Translations under genes and position numbers: made by a program
NCBI RefSeq assembly: GCF_000147335.1
Contig: NC_014501.1
Location: forward strand, 1,999,501 to 2,063,500
Length of the DNA: 64,000 nt
Reading direction: 5' to 3'
From: Gloeothece verrucosa PCC 7822
GTDB lineage: Bacteria > Cyanobacteriota > Cyanobacteriia > Cyanobacteriales > Microcystaceae
Notes under the pieces: model-generated
The model's input: only the letters and a program-made list of their open reading frames with translations
What the model was told of the DNA's origin: nothing
Database searches by the model: none
Shown here: in pieces, positions 35,701-43,177 of the stretch
Position numbering within the stretch: position 1 is the first letter of the stretch
How the letters are laid out: each line of letters starts with the position of its first letter

Positions 35701-38062
35701 AGCCACTCGTTTAGCGGTAAAAGGACTGGATCTGATCGACATAGAACCAGCCCTAGATATTTTATCTCACCTATTAGCCGATAAAATTGCTCAGATCGGA
35801 GTCGTATCAGTAGACTGGGAAACCTTAGCCCAACAATTCCCTCAATTAAGACAATCACCTTATTTCCAAAGAGTAATCACTCAACTCTCACCAGAACAAG
35901 TCAAACCCGATCACTCTCAATCACAAATCTTAGCAAACCTTTTAGCCCTCTCCCCCGAACAACGAACAGAAGCATTAACCGCTTATCTTCAGTCAGCGAT
36001 GGCCCAGATCATGCAACTTTCCCCCAGTCAAATATCCGGCGAAGATAGTCTTTTAGATATTGGGATGGACTCATTAATGATCATGGAAGCCATTAACCAG
36101 CTTAAACGGGACTTGCAATTAATGCTATATCCCCGAGAAATTTATCAACATCCTAAAATTGAAGCCTTGGCTAACTATTTAGCGGCTGAATTTGAACGGA
36201 CACACGGAAAGGGTCAAATACCAGTAACCAGTAAGCAAGAGTTAGTGGTAAGTCGACTGACAATAGCCAACCAACCACTAACTATCACCAAAAAACTACC
36301 CGGGATACTCTTCATTTTATCTAGTCCTCGCGCAGGATCAACCCTATTAAGAGTGATGTTAGCCGGACATCCGGACTTGGCCTCTCCCCCCGAGTTACAC
36401 TTGCTACCCTTCAATAGCATGGGACAACGGAACCAAGAATTAGCCTTATCCTATCTCGGAGAAGGACTACAACGGGCCTTCATGGACTTACAAGGACTCG
36501 ACTCGGCGACATCACAACAACTCATTGAACGGTTAATAGCGGAAGATATCTCTATTCCTGATGTGTATGAAATGTTACAGCAATCAGCCGGCAAGCGGCT
36601 ACTGGTAGATAAATCTCCCACTTATGGAATGCAACGGGAAATTTTAGATCGCGCCGAGGCCATATTTGAAGGGGCAAAATATATTCATCTGGTCCGACAT
36701 CCCTATCCGGTCATAGATTCTTTTTGCCGCATGAGAATGGATAAATTGGTGGGTTCAGAGGGAGATAACCCCTATCAGTTAGCTGAGTCTATCTGGTGGG
36801 AAAGTAACCGCAATATTATCGAGTTTTCTAAGACCATTAGTTCAGATCGCTATTATCAACTGCGCTATGAAGACTTAGTCACTCAACCTTCTCAAGCAAT
36901 GCAGGCGTTATGTGAGTTTTTAGATATACCGTTTGATAGCGCCCTTTTAGACCCCTATCAAGGCCAACGCATGACAGACGGCGTATACAATCAATCTATG
37001 TCTGTGGGCGATCCGAACTTCTCTAAACGCAAGCAAATAGACCCGAAATTAGCCGATGCTTGGAAAGACATACAACTCCCTCACCCCCTAGGAGACAATA
37101 CCCGTCAATTAGCCATCTCTCTCAATTACCCACTTCCCCATCAAAATATACCCCCATTATTAAGGGGGGAAGGGGGGATCACCGAAGAGGTCCACCTCGA
37201 AGAAGAGTATATAAATATTCGTGGCCTGAACCTTTGTTTATGTAGTTGGGGGCCAAAACAAGGGGAATTAATCTTATGTGTTCACGGAATTTTAGAACAG
37301 GGGGCGGCTTGGGGTCAAATGGCCACCCGTTTGGCCGGACTAGGATACCGAGTGGTGGCCCCTGACTTACGCGGCCAGGGAAAATCCGATCATGTCGGAA
37401 AGGGTGGGTCATATAATTTAATTGATTTCTTGGCTGATCTAGATGCGATCGCCAATTCTTTAACCGATCAACCCTTTACTCTAGTAGGACATTCCCTCGG
37501 TTCTATTATTGCGGCGATGTTTACCTCTATCCGTCCCGAGAAAGTGAAGAATTTGGTCTTAGTGGAGACAGTTTTACCCACAGAAGTAAGCCAAACCGAT
37601 GCAGTCGAACAGTTAGCCACTCATTTAAATTATCTGGCCTCGCCGCCAGAACATCCCGTTTTTCCCGATGTAGAAACGGCGGCTAAACGCTTACAAACAG
37701 CCACACCCGCTATGTCTGAAGCGTTAGCGATCTCATTAGCCAAACGCATCACCGAACCCTGTGAAGGCGGTATTCGTTGGCGTTGGGACTCATTATTGCG
37801 AACTCGGGCCGGTATCGAGTTTAATGGGATTAATCGATCTCGCTATATTAGTTTACTCGAACAAATTCAAGCCCCTATTACCTTAATTTATGGAGATAAC
37901 AGTGACTTTAACCGTCCCGAAGACCTCCAAGCACAACAAAAAGCCATGTCAGCCGCTAAGCGAATTATTCTCAAAGGCGGTCACAACTTACATTTAGACG
38001 CTTATGAACAATTGGCTAACATCATCAAGCAAATTTTGGGGAAGACAGGACAAAGTTTTTAA
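29735..38062 (+). CDS. ols: Ols-type 1-alkene synthase (modular type I polyketide synthase)
   Basis: 2775 residues; makes terminal olefins (such as 1-nonadecene) from a fatty acid. Domains in order: fatty acyl-AMP ligase (1 to about 590, YTSGSTGNPKG near 170); ACP1 with phosphopantetheine Ser near 640; ketosynthase (about 695-1120; C849, H984, H1024); acyltransferase (about 1205-1520; S1298, with HAFH predicting malonyl-CoA); ketoreductase (about 1810-2060, GGLGAVG); ACP2 with S2113; sulfotransferase (about 2188-2440, SSPRAGSTLL for PAPS); thioesterase (about 2496-2775, S2587). No dehydratase or enoylreductase. By analogy with the known Ols and CurM, the beta-hydroxyacyl chain is sulfated, then released with decarboxylation and loss of sulfate. 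A repeat-like insert sits in the ST-TE linker. A companion gene follows 6 nt later. Confidence 0.96.
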   Translation: MKRNFSNFVDLLNHQAEAQSDKTIFTFLGDGESETLSLTYQQLDQQARAIAVQLQSLQAAGERALLLYQPGLEFISAFFGCLYGGVIPVPAYPPRANRSIERLQAIVSDAEAKFALTTQGIVSTIEGKLTQSQISTEAIQCVTTDNLELSLSNQWRRPNLKPDQLAFLQYTSGSTGNPKGVMVSHGNLMHNAALINGYFRDTPSSRGASWLPPYHDMGLIGGILQPIYADVYVVLMPPVTFLQRPLRWLEVISRYRITTSGAPNFAYELCATQITPEQRENLDLSCWELAFSGAEPVRAQTLAQFAEAFAPCGFRKEAFYPCYGMAETTLIVSGGTRGVYPLLKDFDAKGIEKNQVIPSSPLEPNNLTLVSCGKISGGQKVIIVNPDTLKQCDNYQIGEIWVNSESVAKGYWKRPQLTEAIFNAYTADTQEGPFLRTGDLGFLEDGELFVTGRLKDLIIIRGRNHYPQDIEMTAEKSHPALRESCGAAFSVEVGEEERLVITYEVKRSYIRKLNVEEVTSAIRKAVTQTHELQPYAIVLLKTGSIPKTSSGKIQRHACKAEFLEGSLNSVGQWSAAQTLPKTSKQLLEVNSRKKRGHIIKSNPQQEIIENWLVTNIAQRLGLSPTEIEITEPFASYGLDSVQAVRITAELEDWLKVKLSPTLAYDHPTVESLAKYLASGTVETTLATSKPLKTSSSVAIIGMSCRLPGANSPDEFWQLLRQGKDQITQVNARWDRDDWGGYLKGVDLFDAQFFGISPREAQEMDPQQRLLLEVSWEALEKAALAANQLAGSNTGVFIGISSHDYSQIRLKNALEPSAYAGTGNAASIAANRLSYLYDFRGPSLTVDTACSSSLVAIHLAIKSLQSGECQMALAGGVNILLSPELSETFTQAGMMAPDGRCKTFDESADGYVRGEGCGVIVLKSLEDAIRDGDPILGVIHGSAINQDGRSNGLTAPNGIAQQGVIRQALMNAGMSAADISYVETHGTGTALGDPIEVNSLKSVLMEGRSEKHPLWLGSVKTNIGHLEAAAGIAGLIKVLLCLQHQEIPPHLHLYRLNSHINLDDSPISIPTQLTPWKPENRPRLAGVSSFGFGGTNAHIIVGEYQNLSPTKRGQVEELERPLHILTLAAKREKDLSSLVKSYQHYLTAFPSASLEDICFTANNGRTQFKNRLAIIAQSREQLAEKLSRGEFITPQIAQKLNPKIAFLFTGQGSQYIGMGYQLYQTQPTFRAALNTCADLLEPYLEYPLLEVLYPQENSNLAHYLDQTAYTQPALFALEYALAQLWLSWGIEPSVVMGHSVGEYVAATLAGVFSLEDGLKLIAHRGKLMQSLPQNGQMVAVLSDEETVKKAINSHDEKVVIAAINGERNLVISGENQAIIEVTDRLTHQGIKTKPLQVSHAFHSPLMQPMLEEFASIAREVEYSLPQIPLVSNVSGNLAAEAIATPEYWVNHVINPVHFSPSIKLMESKGYQIFLEIGAKPTLLGMGRSIIESDSSVNHQNAYLWLPSLRPGQSDWQQMLTSLAQLYVQGINIDWAGFEADYQRQRMGGLPTYPFERQRYWLKPELEIHTGTKRLTTEQVSPPNQDWLYQVVWEAKPINPHQLSNQKTSTWLIFGDQQGLAKTVAEQLEKLGKTSLLVQSDKGDKNGNHKTLNPTEKNDFQRLLTPFKTSGESLEGIIYLWSLEEDEISKSNPQSILYLLQTLYEQNLSSRLWIATRGIQPVTTEDLAAPHIPLQGMLWGLGKVIALEYSDYWGGLIDIGTQPHTDEAKLLLSAIINPDGEQYLAFRDGQRYVARIDKAEIKPKKFSIDENGSYLITGGLGAVGLKVAQWLAKAGAKHLILMGRSHPTANAQETIKHLEKQGIEIIIAQADVTRQEDIDRVFNQIKTPLKGIIHAAGLLDDGILQGLSWEKFKKVLAPKVEGTWNLHKASLNHPLDFFVMFSSAASLFGSPGQGNYAAANGFLDGMAYYRQSQGLPALTVNWGALSGGMAKATRLAVKGLDLIDIEPALDILSHLLADKIAQIGVVSVDWETLAQQFPQLRQSPYFQRVITQLSPEQVKPDHSQSQILANLLALSPEQRTEALTAYLQSAMAQIMQLSPSQISGEDSLLDIGMDSLMIMEAINQLKRDLQLMLYPREIYQHPKIEALANYLAAEFERTHGKGQIPVTSKQELVVSRLTIANQPLTITKKLPGILFILSSPRAGSTLLRVMLAGHPDLASPPELHLLPFNSMGQRNQELALSYLGEGLQRAFMDLQGLDSATSQQLIERLIAEDISIPDVYEMLQQSAGKRLLVDKSPTYGMQREILDRAEAIFEGAKYIHLVRHPYPVIDSFCRMRMDKLVGSEGDNPYQLAESIWWESNRNIIEFSKTISSDRYYQLRYEDLVTQPSQAMQALCEFLDIPFDSALLDPYQGQRMTDGVYNQSMSVGDPNFSKRKQIDPKLADAWKDIQLPHPLGDNTRQLAISLNYPLPHQNIPPLLRGEGGITEEVHLEEEYINIRGLNLCLCSWGPKQGELILCVHGILEQGAAWGQMATRLAGLGYRVVAPDLRGQGKSDHVGKGGSYNLIDFLADLDAIANSLTDQPFTLVGHSLGSIIAAMFTSIRPEKVKNLVLVETVLPTEVSQTDAVEQLATHLNYLASPPEHPVFPDVETAAKRLQTATPAMSEALAISLAKRITEPCEGGIRWRWDSLLRTRAGIEFNGINRSRYISLLEQIQAPITLIYGDNSDFNRPEDLQAQQKAMSAAKRIILKGGHNLHLDAYEQLANIIKQILGKTGQSF
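37150..37180 (+). repeat. C5/G6 palindromic repeat element inside the ols ST-TE linker
   Basis: A run of five C, an A/T centre, then two G6 runs (positions 37151-37176), translated in frame as NIPPLLRGEGGI. This matches in style the C/G-run palindromes scattered between genes in many cyanobacteria. Confidence 0.7.
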
Positions 38063-38068
38063 AAAATT

Positions 38069-39052
38069 ATGACCCAAAAAACATCAACAATTTTTGAAAT
38101 CCCCTTGGCTTTGTTATCCTTCTTATTTTACAAAGCCATGAAATTCCTCATCGGCAATCTTTACACAATCTATTTAACTTTTAATAAAAGTAAAGCCTCA
38201 CAATGGCGAGTCCTATCTGAAGAAGTCGTGATCAAAACCGCCCTCAGCTTACCGGTTTTAATGACAAAAGGTCCTCGCTGGAATACCCACGCCATCATCG
38301 GAACCCTTGGGCCCTTTAATGTTAATCAATCTATTGCTATTGATTTAAATTCAGCTAATCAAACTACTCGATCCTGGATCGCCGTTATTTATAGTTTTCC
38401 AGGGTATGAAACTATCGCGAGTCTTGAATCAAATCGCATTAACCCTCAAGAACAATGGGCATCTTTAGCCTTAAAACCCGGTAAATATAGTATCGGATTG
38501 AGATATTATAATTGGGGTGAAAAAGTGATTGTTCCAACGGTTAAAGTGGATGATCAGATATTTGTAGAATCTCAATCGATTCCTTCAGATATTAATAAGT
38601 TTTATTTAGATTTAATTCAGAAAAAAAATTGGTTTTATTTAAGTCTTCATTATTATATTTTTACCCTGTTGCGGCTGAGAAAGCGGCTACCAGAATCCTT
38701 GATAAAACAGGAATATTTACCGGTTGGGGCAACGGATACTGAATTTGTCTATAATTATTTAACCCGAGGACAGGCGCTACAAATTTCTCTTGATTCCGAC
38801 TTAGTTAAGAATTATGACATTTACTTGACAATTTATGATCGTTCGAGTTTACCGTTAACTTGGAGCCAAATTACAGAAGAAAACTATTTAACGAAACCTA
38901 TCGAAAACAACGGCTATTATTTAATTCGGATGCGCCCTAAATATGTCTCGTTAGAAGAAGTGTTAAAACAGTTACCGGTTCAGTCTGTAATAAGCGATGA
39001 AGAGACGTTGACTCAAAAGCTTAAGCTAACCGTTAAAACCGGTCAAAATTAA
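38069..39052 (+). CDS. conserved companion protein of ols
   Basis: 327 residues, no recognised catalytic motif. A hydrophobic segment near the N-terminus (FEIPLALLSFLFYKAMKFLIGNLY) suggests membrane attachment; the rest is mixed alpha/beta with two beta-rich halves, the first containing KPGKYSIGLRYYNWG and the second beginning near DTEFVYNYLTRGQ. It starts 6 nt after the ols stop, so it is co-transcribed. From memory, an uncharacterised gene sits next to ols in other 1-alkene producers, so a role in substrate supply, product transfer or enzyme anchoring is reasonable but unproven. Confidence 0.8.
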   Translation: MTQKTSTIFEIPLALLSFLFYKAMKFLIGNLYTIYLTFNKSKASQWRVLSEEVVIKTALSLPVLMTKGPRWNTHAIIGTLGPFNVNQSIAIDLNSANQTTRSWIAVIYSFPGYETIASLESNRINPQEQWASLALKPGKYSIGLRYYNWGEKVIVPTVKVDDQIFVESQSIPSDINKFYLDLIQKKNWFYLSLHYYIFTLLRLRKRLPESLIKQEYLPVGATDTEFVYNYLTRGQALQISLDSDLVKNYDIYLTIYDRSSLPLTWSQITEENYLTKPIENNGYYLIRMRPKYVSLEEVLKQLPVQSVISDEETLTQKLKLTVKTGQN

Positions 39053-39076
39053 TTTTATTAATTGAGGAGTGAATCA

Positions 39077-39265
39077 TTGCCAACTGAGAAGCAAAAAAAT
39101 ACAGTAATTTTTATCTGTCAACTGCTTTCTAATTTACTACAACCTATTTGGTTATTTAGGTTTGATCCTCTCAATAAAAATATTTATATTATTGCAGGAA
39201 GAGAGGAAAGTTTAGAAATTACTATTTATCAAACTGGAAGATGGGAATTTAATGAAGATGAGTAA
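39077..39265 (+). CDS. DUF6888-like small protein
   Basis: 62 residues from a TTG at 39077: GAGGAG ends 7 nt before it, and the resulting start MPTEKQ fits the family. The pattern is ICQLLSNLLQPIWLFRFDP, NIYIIAGREESLEI, and a final WEFNEDE, as I recall for cyanobacterial DUF6888 proteins, which travel with DUF6887. Its last 8 nt overlap the next gene. Function is unknown; the paired, overlapping layout suggests two subunits or a toxin-antitoxin-like pair. Confidence 0.75.
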   Translation: MPTEKQKNTVIFICQLLSNLLQPIWLFRFDPLNKNIYIIAGREESLEITIYQTGRWEFNEDE

Positions 39266-39458
39266 ACCTGATTTTAAAAACATGACTCGAAAAGAATTAA
39301 AAAAATATATTTTGGCACATCCAACAGATGATGAAGCTATCCAGGAGTTATTTATTAATCGTCGTAATCCTAATGCTGAGGTTTATCCCTATCCTTATGA
39401 TATGCCTTATGAAGAAGTCGAAGCAATCTTTAAATCTAAATTAAATCAAGAGCCTTAA
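39258..39458 (+). CDS. DUF6887-like small protein
   Basis: 66 residues from the ATG at 39258, chosen over the ATG 6 nt earlier because MSKPDF fits the family start. It contains the marker MTRKELKKYILAHPTDDEAI and a Pro/Tyr-rich middle (YPYPYDMPYEE). It overlaps the DUF6888-like gene by 8 nt, so translation is coupled. Function unknown. Confidence 0.75.
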   Translation: MSKPDFKNMTRKELKKYILAHPTDDEAIQELFINRRNPNAEVYPYPYDMPYEEVEAIFKSKLNQEP

Positions 39459-39556
39459 ATTTGAGGATGGGTAAGGATTTTAAAAGCCGCTTTGATGCCC
39501 TTTTTGGCACTGAAAAAATCTCCTCACCCGCTACTCCACTCCGAGACGGTAGAAAA

Positions 39557-39883
39557 TCAATTAGAATTCAAATTTAAACTTTTTTGAGAAGGCAGAATGG
39601 CTCGATTTAAACAGGCTGCCCTGAGATTAACATTATTAAGGTCGACATCATTAAGTATAGCCGCCGTTAAGTTAGCTTCGGTCAAATTTGCACCTGTCAG
39701 CGTTGCCCCAGTAAGATTAGCACCGGTTAAATTGCACTGGCTTAGGTTTGCGGCTCTAAGGTCAGCACCACTAAAGTTTACCCCACTGAGGTTAATATTT
39801 CTGAGATTGAGTGCTATCAATTGCAAATTACTAAAGTCTCTTTGTCCTGCGGTGTATCGGCTTAAAAGTTCTGTACGATTCAT
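39557..39883 (-). CDS. pentapeptide-repeat protein
   Basis: 108 residues, of which about 17-95 are some fifteen A(D/N)LxX pentapeptides (LNLRNINLSGVNFSGADLRAANL style), folding as a right-handed beta-helix. The repeats give the opposite strand a spurious open frame (39597-39899). Such proteins can mimic DNA or act as scaffolds; nothing here narrows that. Monocistronic. Confidence 0.88.
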   Translation of the reverse strand: MNRTELLSRYTAGQRDFSNLQLIALNLRNINLSGVNFSGADLRAANLSQCNLTGANLTGATLTGANLTEANLTAAILNDVDLNNVNLRAACLNRAILPSQKSLNLNSN

Positions 39884-40457
39884 AGAATTTCCTGATTAAT
39901 AAGTGACAGTCCAATAGAGGTATTCTTCCCAAATCTCAGATCTTGCCGCAGATATTATCTAGGCAGGATGGGGAAAGGGAAAGGGAAACGAGAAAAAGAT
40001 TTTCAAATGACTAATGGTTATATCAATAAGAGACTATCCCATTAAGTCAAAGAAAGAATTACTCAATTGAGACATCTCTGGCAAGAGGAACAACCCAAAT
40101 TCAGTTCAGTTTAATTATGTTTGGCTAGGCGGGTTAATGTTGTTGAATAATTGTCGGATTTTGCGATTTTGGCTGGACTTGTCTAGTGTTCAGAACAAGT
40201 TATTGAATGGTTTTGGCAACCTATTTTAAATTAAATAAGCTTGTTGATTTATAAACGCATCAGCATCATAGCATAATATCTCCATAAATAATCAACTTTT
40301 AAATTTAAGTAATTCAGCTTTGTATATTTTAGATGTAGCTTCATGGAGAATTGGTATAATTTGGGATACTGAACATCTACTCACCCTTAAATCCTATCAT
40401 GGGATTCAAATTGTCAGCCCTGGTTCGTTTATTGAAATAACCTATTAAAGAATAAGG
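39884..40457. other. intergenic region with gene fragments
   Basis: No intact gene. A purine run (GGGAAA repeated, about 39970-39990) is followed by two short protein-like stretches without starts: VKERITQLRHLWQEEQ on the plus strand near 40048-40115, and one ending QVIEWFWQPILN near 40195-40235. They look like decayed genes. The last 150 nt are A/T-rich and probably hold the promoter of the flavoprotein at 40458. Confidence 0.35.
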
Positions 40458-41960
40458 ATGTCAGAAGCTAAAAAAATCGTTATTGTCGGTGCCGGATGGG
40501 CCGGTTTAGCCGCTACCTACCACCTCGCTAAACAAGGGTATCGAGTCACCCTCCTAGAAGCGGCCCCTTATCCTGGGGGGTTGGTGGCCGGTTGGAAAAC
40601 CCCAGGCGGCAGGTCCGTAGAAGGGGGTATACATGGCTTTTGGTATCCCTATCAAAACATATTCAGTCTAGTTAAACAATTAAATCTTGATCCGTTTACG
40701 CCCTTTACCCGTTCCTCTCAATATTCGCCGGCGGGTTTAGAAGTAGACTCACCCATCTTTCAAAATGAACCCCGACTCCCTACCCCATTAGGAACGTTTC
40801 TCTATCCCCGCTTTAGACGCTTACCCTTTATCGATCGACTCTCCGCTTTACCCCTTCTCTATTCACTAATTGATTTTGATAATTCTCCTCAAGCGTGGCG
40901 GCGTTATGACAAAGTGACCGCTAGAGAGTTATTTAAACAGTTTGGTGTATCGGCAAGACTGTATAAAGATGCTTTTGAACCAATGTTATTAGTGGGGTTA
41001 TTTGCACCCGGAGAACAATGTAGCGCCGCCGCCACCCTCGGAATGCTTTACTATTTCATCTTGGCACATCAACCGGATTTTGATGTGGTTTGGTGTCGGG
41101 GAACGGTAGGCGAGATGATTTTTCAACCTTGGATAGAACAAATTGAAAAGGTTGGGGGAAAGGTACTCACGAATAAACGAGTCGATGATCTCCTCTTGGA
41201 TGAAACCGGTAAAGCATCAGGTGTTGTCTGTGGTGAGGAAGTTTTTGAGGCAGATGGGGTGATTTTTGCGGTGAGTGTGAGTGGGATGAAAAAAATTGTC
41301 TCCAGCAGTAAAGTCTTGCAGAATTATGCCGAATTTCGGGATTTAACGAATTTGGGGGGAATCGATGTTTTAGCCACTCGTTTATGGTTTGATCGTAAAG
41401 TGGATGTTCCCTTACCCTCTAACGCCTGTTTTGGGTTTGATCCGACCACAGGATGGACCTTTTTTGACCTTAATACCCTGCATGATGAGTATAAAGATGA
41501 ACCCGCAAGCGTTATAGAAGCGGACTTTTATCATGCTAACCAGTTATTAGCCATGACAGATGAACAAATTATTGCTAAAGTCCACAAAGACCTAACCACT
41601 TGTGTCAATGAGTTTGGCTATGCGAAAGTTATAGACTATAGTGTGATTCGAGTTCGCCAGGGAGTCACTCATTTTGCACCCGGCAGTTATCAATATCTCC
41701 TGAAAGGGAAAACTAGCATCCCTAACCTGTATATGAGTGGAGATTGGATCATTACCTCTCATGGTTCGTGGTCCCAAGAGAAAGCTTATGTTACTGGGTT
41801 AGAAGCGGCTAATTTAGTGATTGAACAGTTTGGTATCGGCAATAAGGCTAATATTATTCCTGTAGAACCCGATGAACCCCATATTCAACTGATGCGTTCA
41901 ATCAATACAAATGTACGAAATTGGGTGCAGAATTTCTTGCCCGATTTTTGGTTACCATAG
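40458..41960 (+). CDS. FAD-dependent oxidoreductase, carotenoid-desaturase-like
   Basis: 500 residues. The N-terminal FAD motif is VGAGWAGLAATYHLAKQGY, followed by the second Gly-rich segment PGGLVAG and the GGIHGFWYPYQN region; the C-terminal FAD motif is NLYMSGDWI, with EKAYVTGLEAA after it. This is the amine oxidase/phytoene desaturase superfamily, closest in style to CrtQ/CrtP-like desaturases, but distinct enough that I give no symbol. It probably acts on an isoprenoid or related lipid at a membrane. The next gene on the same strand encodes a two-helix membrane protein. Confidence 0.85.
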   Translation: MSEAKKIVIVGAGWAGLAATYHLAKQGYRVTLLEAAPYPGGLVAGWKTPGGRSVEGGIHGFWYPYQNIFSLVKQLNLDPFTPFTRSSQYSPAGLEVDSPIFQNEPRLPTPLGTFLYPRFRRLPFIDRLSALPLLYSLIDFDNSPQAWRRYDKVTARELFKQFGVSARLYKDAFEPMLLVGLFAPGEQCSAAATLGMLYYFILAHQPDFDVVWCRGTVGEMIFQPWIEQIEKVGGKVLTNKRVDDLLLDETGKASGVVCGEEVFEADGVIFAVSVSGMKKIVSSSKVLQNYAEFRDLTNLGGIDVLATRLWFDRKVDVPLPSNACFGFDPTTGWTFFDLNTLHDEYKDEPASVIEADFYHANQLLAMTDEQIIAKVHKDLTTCVNEFGYAKVIDYSVIRVRQGVTHFAPGSYQYLLKGKTSIPNLYMSGDWIITSHGSWSQEKAYVTGLEAANLVIEQFGIGNKANIIPVEPDEPHIQLMRSINTNVRNWVQNFLPDFWLP

Positions 41961-41963
41961 AGA

Positions 41964-41989
41964 TTAGTCATTAGTCATTGGTGATTAGT
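41964..41989. repeat. TTAGTCA heptamer repeat tract
   Basis: Consecutive heptamers (ATTAGTCATTAGTCATTGG, then a GTGATTAG variant) between two genes; same family as at 11178, 46724 and 55421. Confidence 0.65.
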
Positions 41990-42007
41990 TTTATAGTAGA
42001 GGTGAAA

Positions 42008-42373
42008 ATGTTTGGAAGAAAACCAAAAGAAGAAAATTTCTCGGAAAGTTCTGAATTATCGGAAGGAATGTTATCTCCGGAAACCCGCTTAGATTTAGAC
42101 ATTCAACCGCAAAATGATTTAGACTTATTTCCAGAATCGGTTATTAGTCGCCCCCAAGAACCAGTTCCTGAAGTGGTAACCGTCATTGATAAACTTAGCG
42201 GCATCCTTTCTCCTTATTTTATTGTGATTGTGGGCTTGTATTTGTATAAGGAGAATTTTTTAATCGGATTTACGTTAATTACTATAGGGGTTTTCTCTCT
42301 GCTGAAAATATCTCTTAAAGATGTAGGCCGATGGATTGAAGGGATTTTAAGTTTTGTTGGATTTAAAGATTAG
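42008..42373 (+). CDS. small two-helix membrane protein
   Basis: 121 residues from the ATG at 42008, which has AGAGGTG just upstream; the frame extends to 41978 only through repeat-like sequence. An acidic, polar N-terminal 60 residues are followed by two close hydrophobic helices (about 69-87 and 90-106) and an amphipathic tail (KDVGRWIEGILSFVGF). No family recognised. It is close behind the flavoprotein gene and 9 nt ahead of the TIGR04255-type gene. Confidence 0.7.
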   Translation: MFGRKPKEENFSESSELSEGMLSPETRLDLDIQPQNDLDLFPESVISRPQEPVPEVVTVIDKLSGILSPYFIVIVGLYLYKENFLIGFTLITIGVFSLLKISLKDVGRWIEGILSFVGFKD

Positions 42374-42382
42374 CTAATAAAA

Positions 42383-43177
42383 ATGAGCAAGGTTAAGTTT
42401 ACTAAGCCGCCTTTACAACAAGTTGCTTTCGCTGTTGAATTTCAAGAACTGGTTGATTTTTCATCAGTTCACTTTGGTTTATATTGGGAAACGATTAAAG
42501 ATCGATTTCCCGAAACTTTTGATGAATATCCTATTTTTGATGAAAATGAAGAATCATCTTTACCTCCGCTCCGAAGAGTGATTTTTATGTCTGAAAATAC
42601 AAGTAAAGCTATTCATTTACAAAACAATGGTTTTGCTTATAACTGGAAAAAAACTAATCAAATTCAATATTCTAATTTTGAAACGCTTTTTGAAGAATTT
42701 GAGCAAGAATGGCAATTATTTCGTGAATGGTGGACGAACTTGAACCCAAATAAGCTTGACTATCAATTAGTACAAGATTTAAATTATAGAATTCATTATG
42801 TAAATCTCATTGATCAAAATTCAGGATGGCTTGATTCAAATAACTATTCTGATGTTTTTAGTTTTCTCAGTAAAAAATTAAATAAAAATTTTAAATTTCC
42901 TGAAGTCTTTCAAAGCAAGCTCTCTTTTAAAATGCCTAATGATTTAGGTGTATTAGAAGTTTTGATTCAGCAACTTACCAAAATAAAAAGTGAAGATGAT
43001 GAAAATGATGAAAATGAAGTTGATATAGTTTTATTTATCTTACAAGCCAGTAGTGAAGGAATAATAGAATTCGATCTAGAAACTTGGTTTAAATCAGCCC
43101 ATGAATACATTTTAGAATGTTTTTTAAATTTAACTCAAGATACAGTTCAAGAAAAATGGGGAATGTATTATGAGTAA
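42383..43177 (+). CDS. TIGR04255-type protein
   Basis: 264 residues. The start (KVKFTKPPLQQVAFAVEF) and the ENTSKAIHLQNNGFAYNWKK strand fit the sporadically distributed TIGR04255 family. The family has no known activity. There is no membrane helix; an acidic patch (SEDDENDENEVD) lies near 212. The gene is visibly A/T-richer than the flavoprotein gene before it. Its end overlaps the next gene by 8 nt, so they are translationally coupled. It heads a three-gene cassette whose patchy family and tight packing suggest a mobile defence or toxin-like function; that is inference. Confidence 0.75.
   Translation: MSKVKFTKPPLQQVAFAVEFQELVDFSSVHFGLYWETIKDRFPETFDEYPIFDENEESSLPPLRRVIFMSENTSKAIHLQNNGFAYNWKKTNQIQYSNFETLFEEFEQEWQLFREWWTNLNPNKLDYQLVQDLNYRIHYVNLIDQNSGWLDSNNYSDVFSFLSKKLNKNFKFPEVFQSKLSFKMPNDLGVLEVLIQQLTKIKSEDDENDENEVDIVLFILQASSEGIIEFDLETWFKSAHEYILECFLNLTQDTVQEKWGMYYE

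Noticed and set aside
39597..39899. 100-codon plus-strand frame
   Set aside because: It is the mirror of the pentapeptide repeats on the minus strand; period-15 sequence leaves the opposite strand open by chance.
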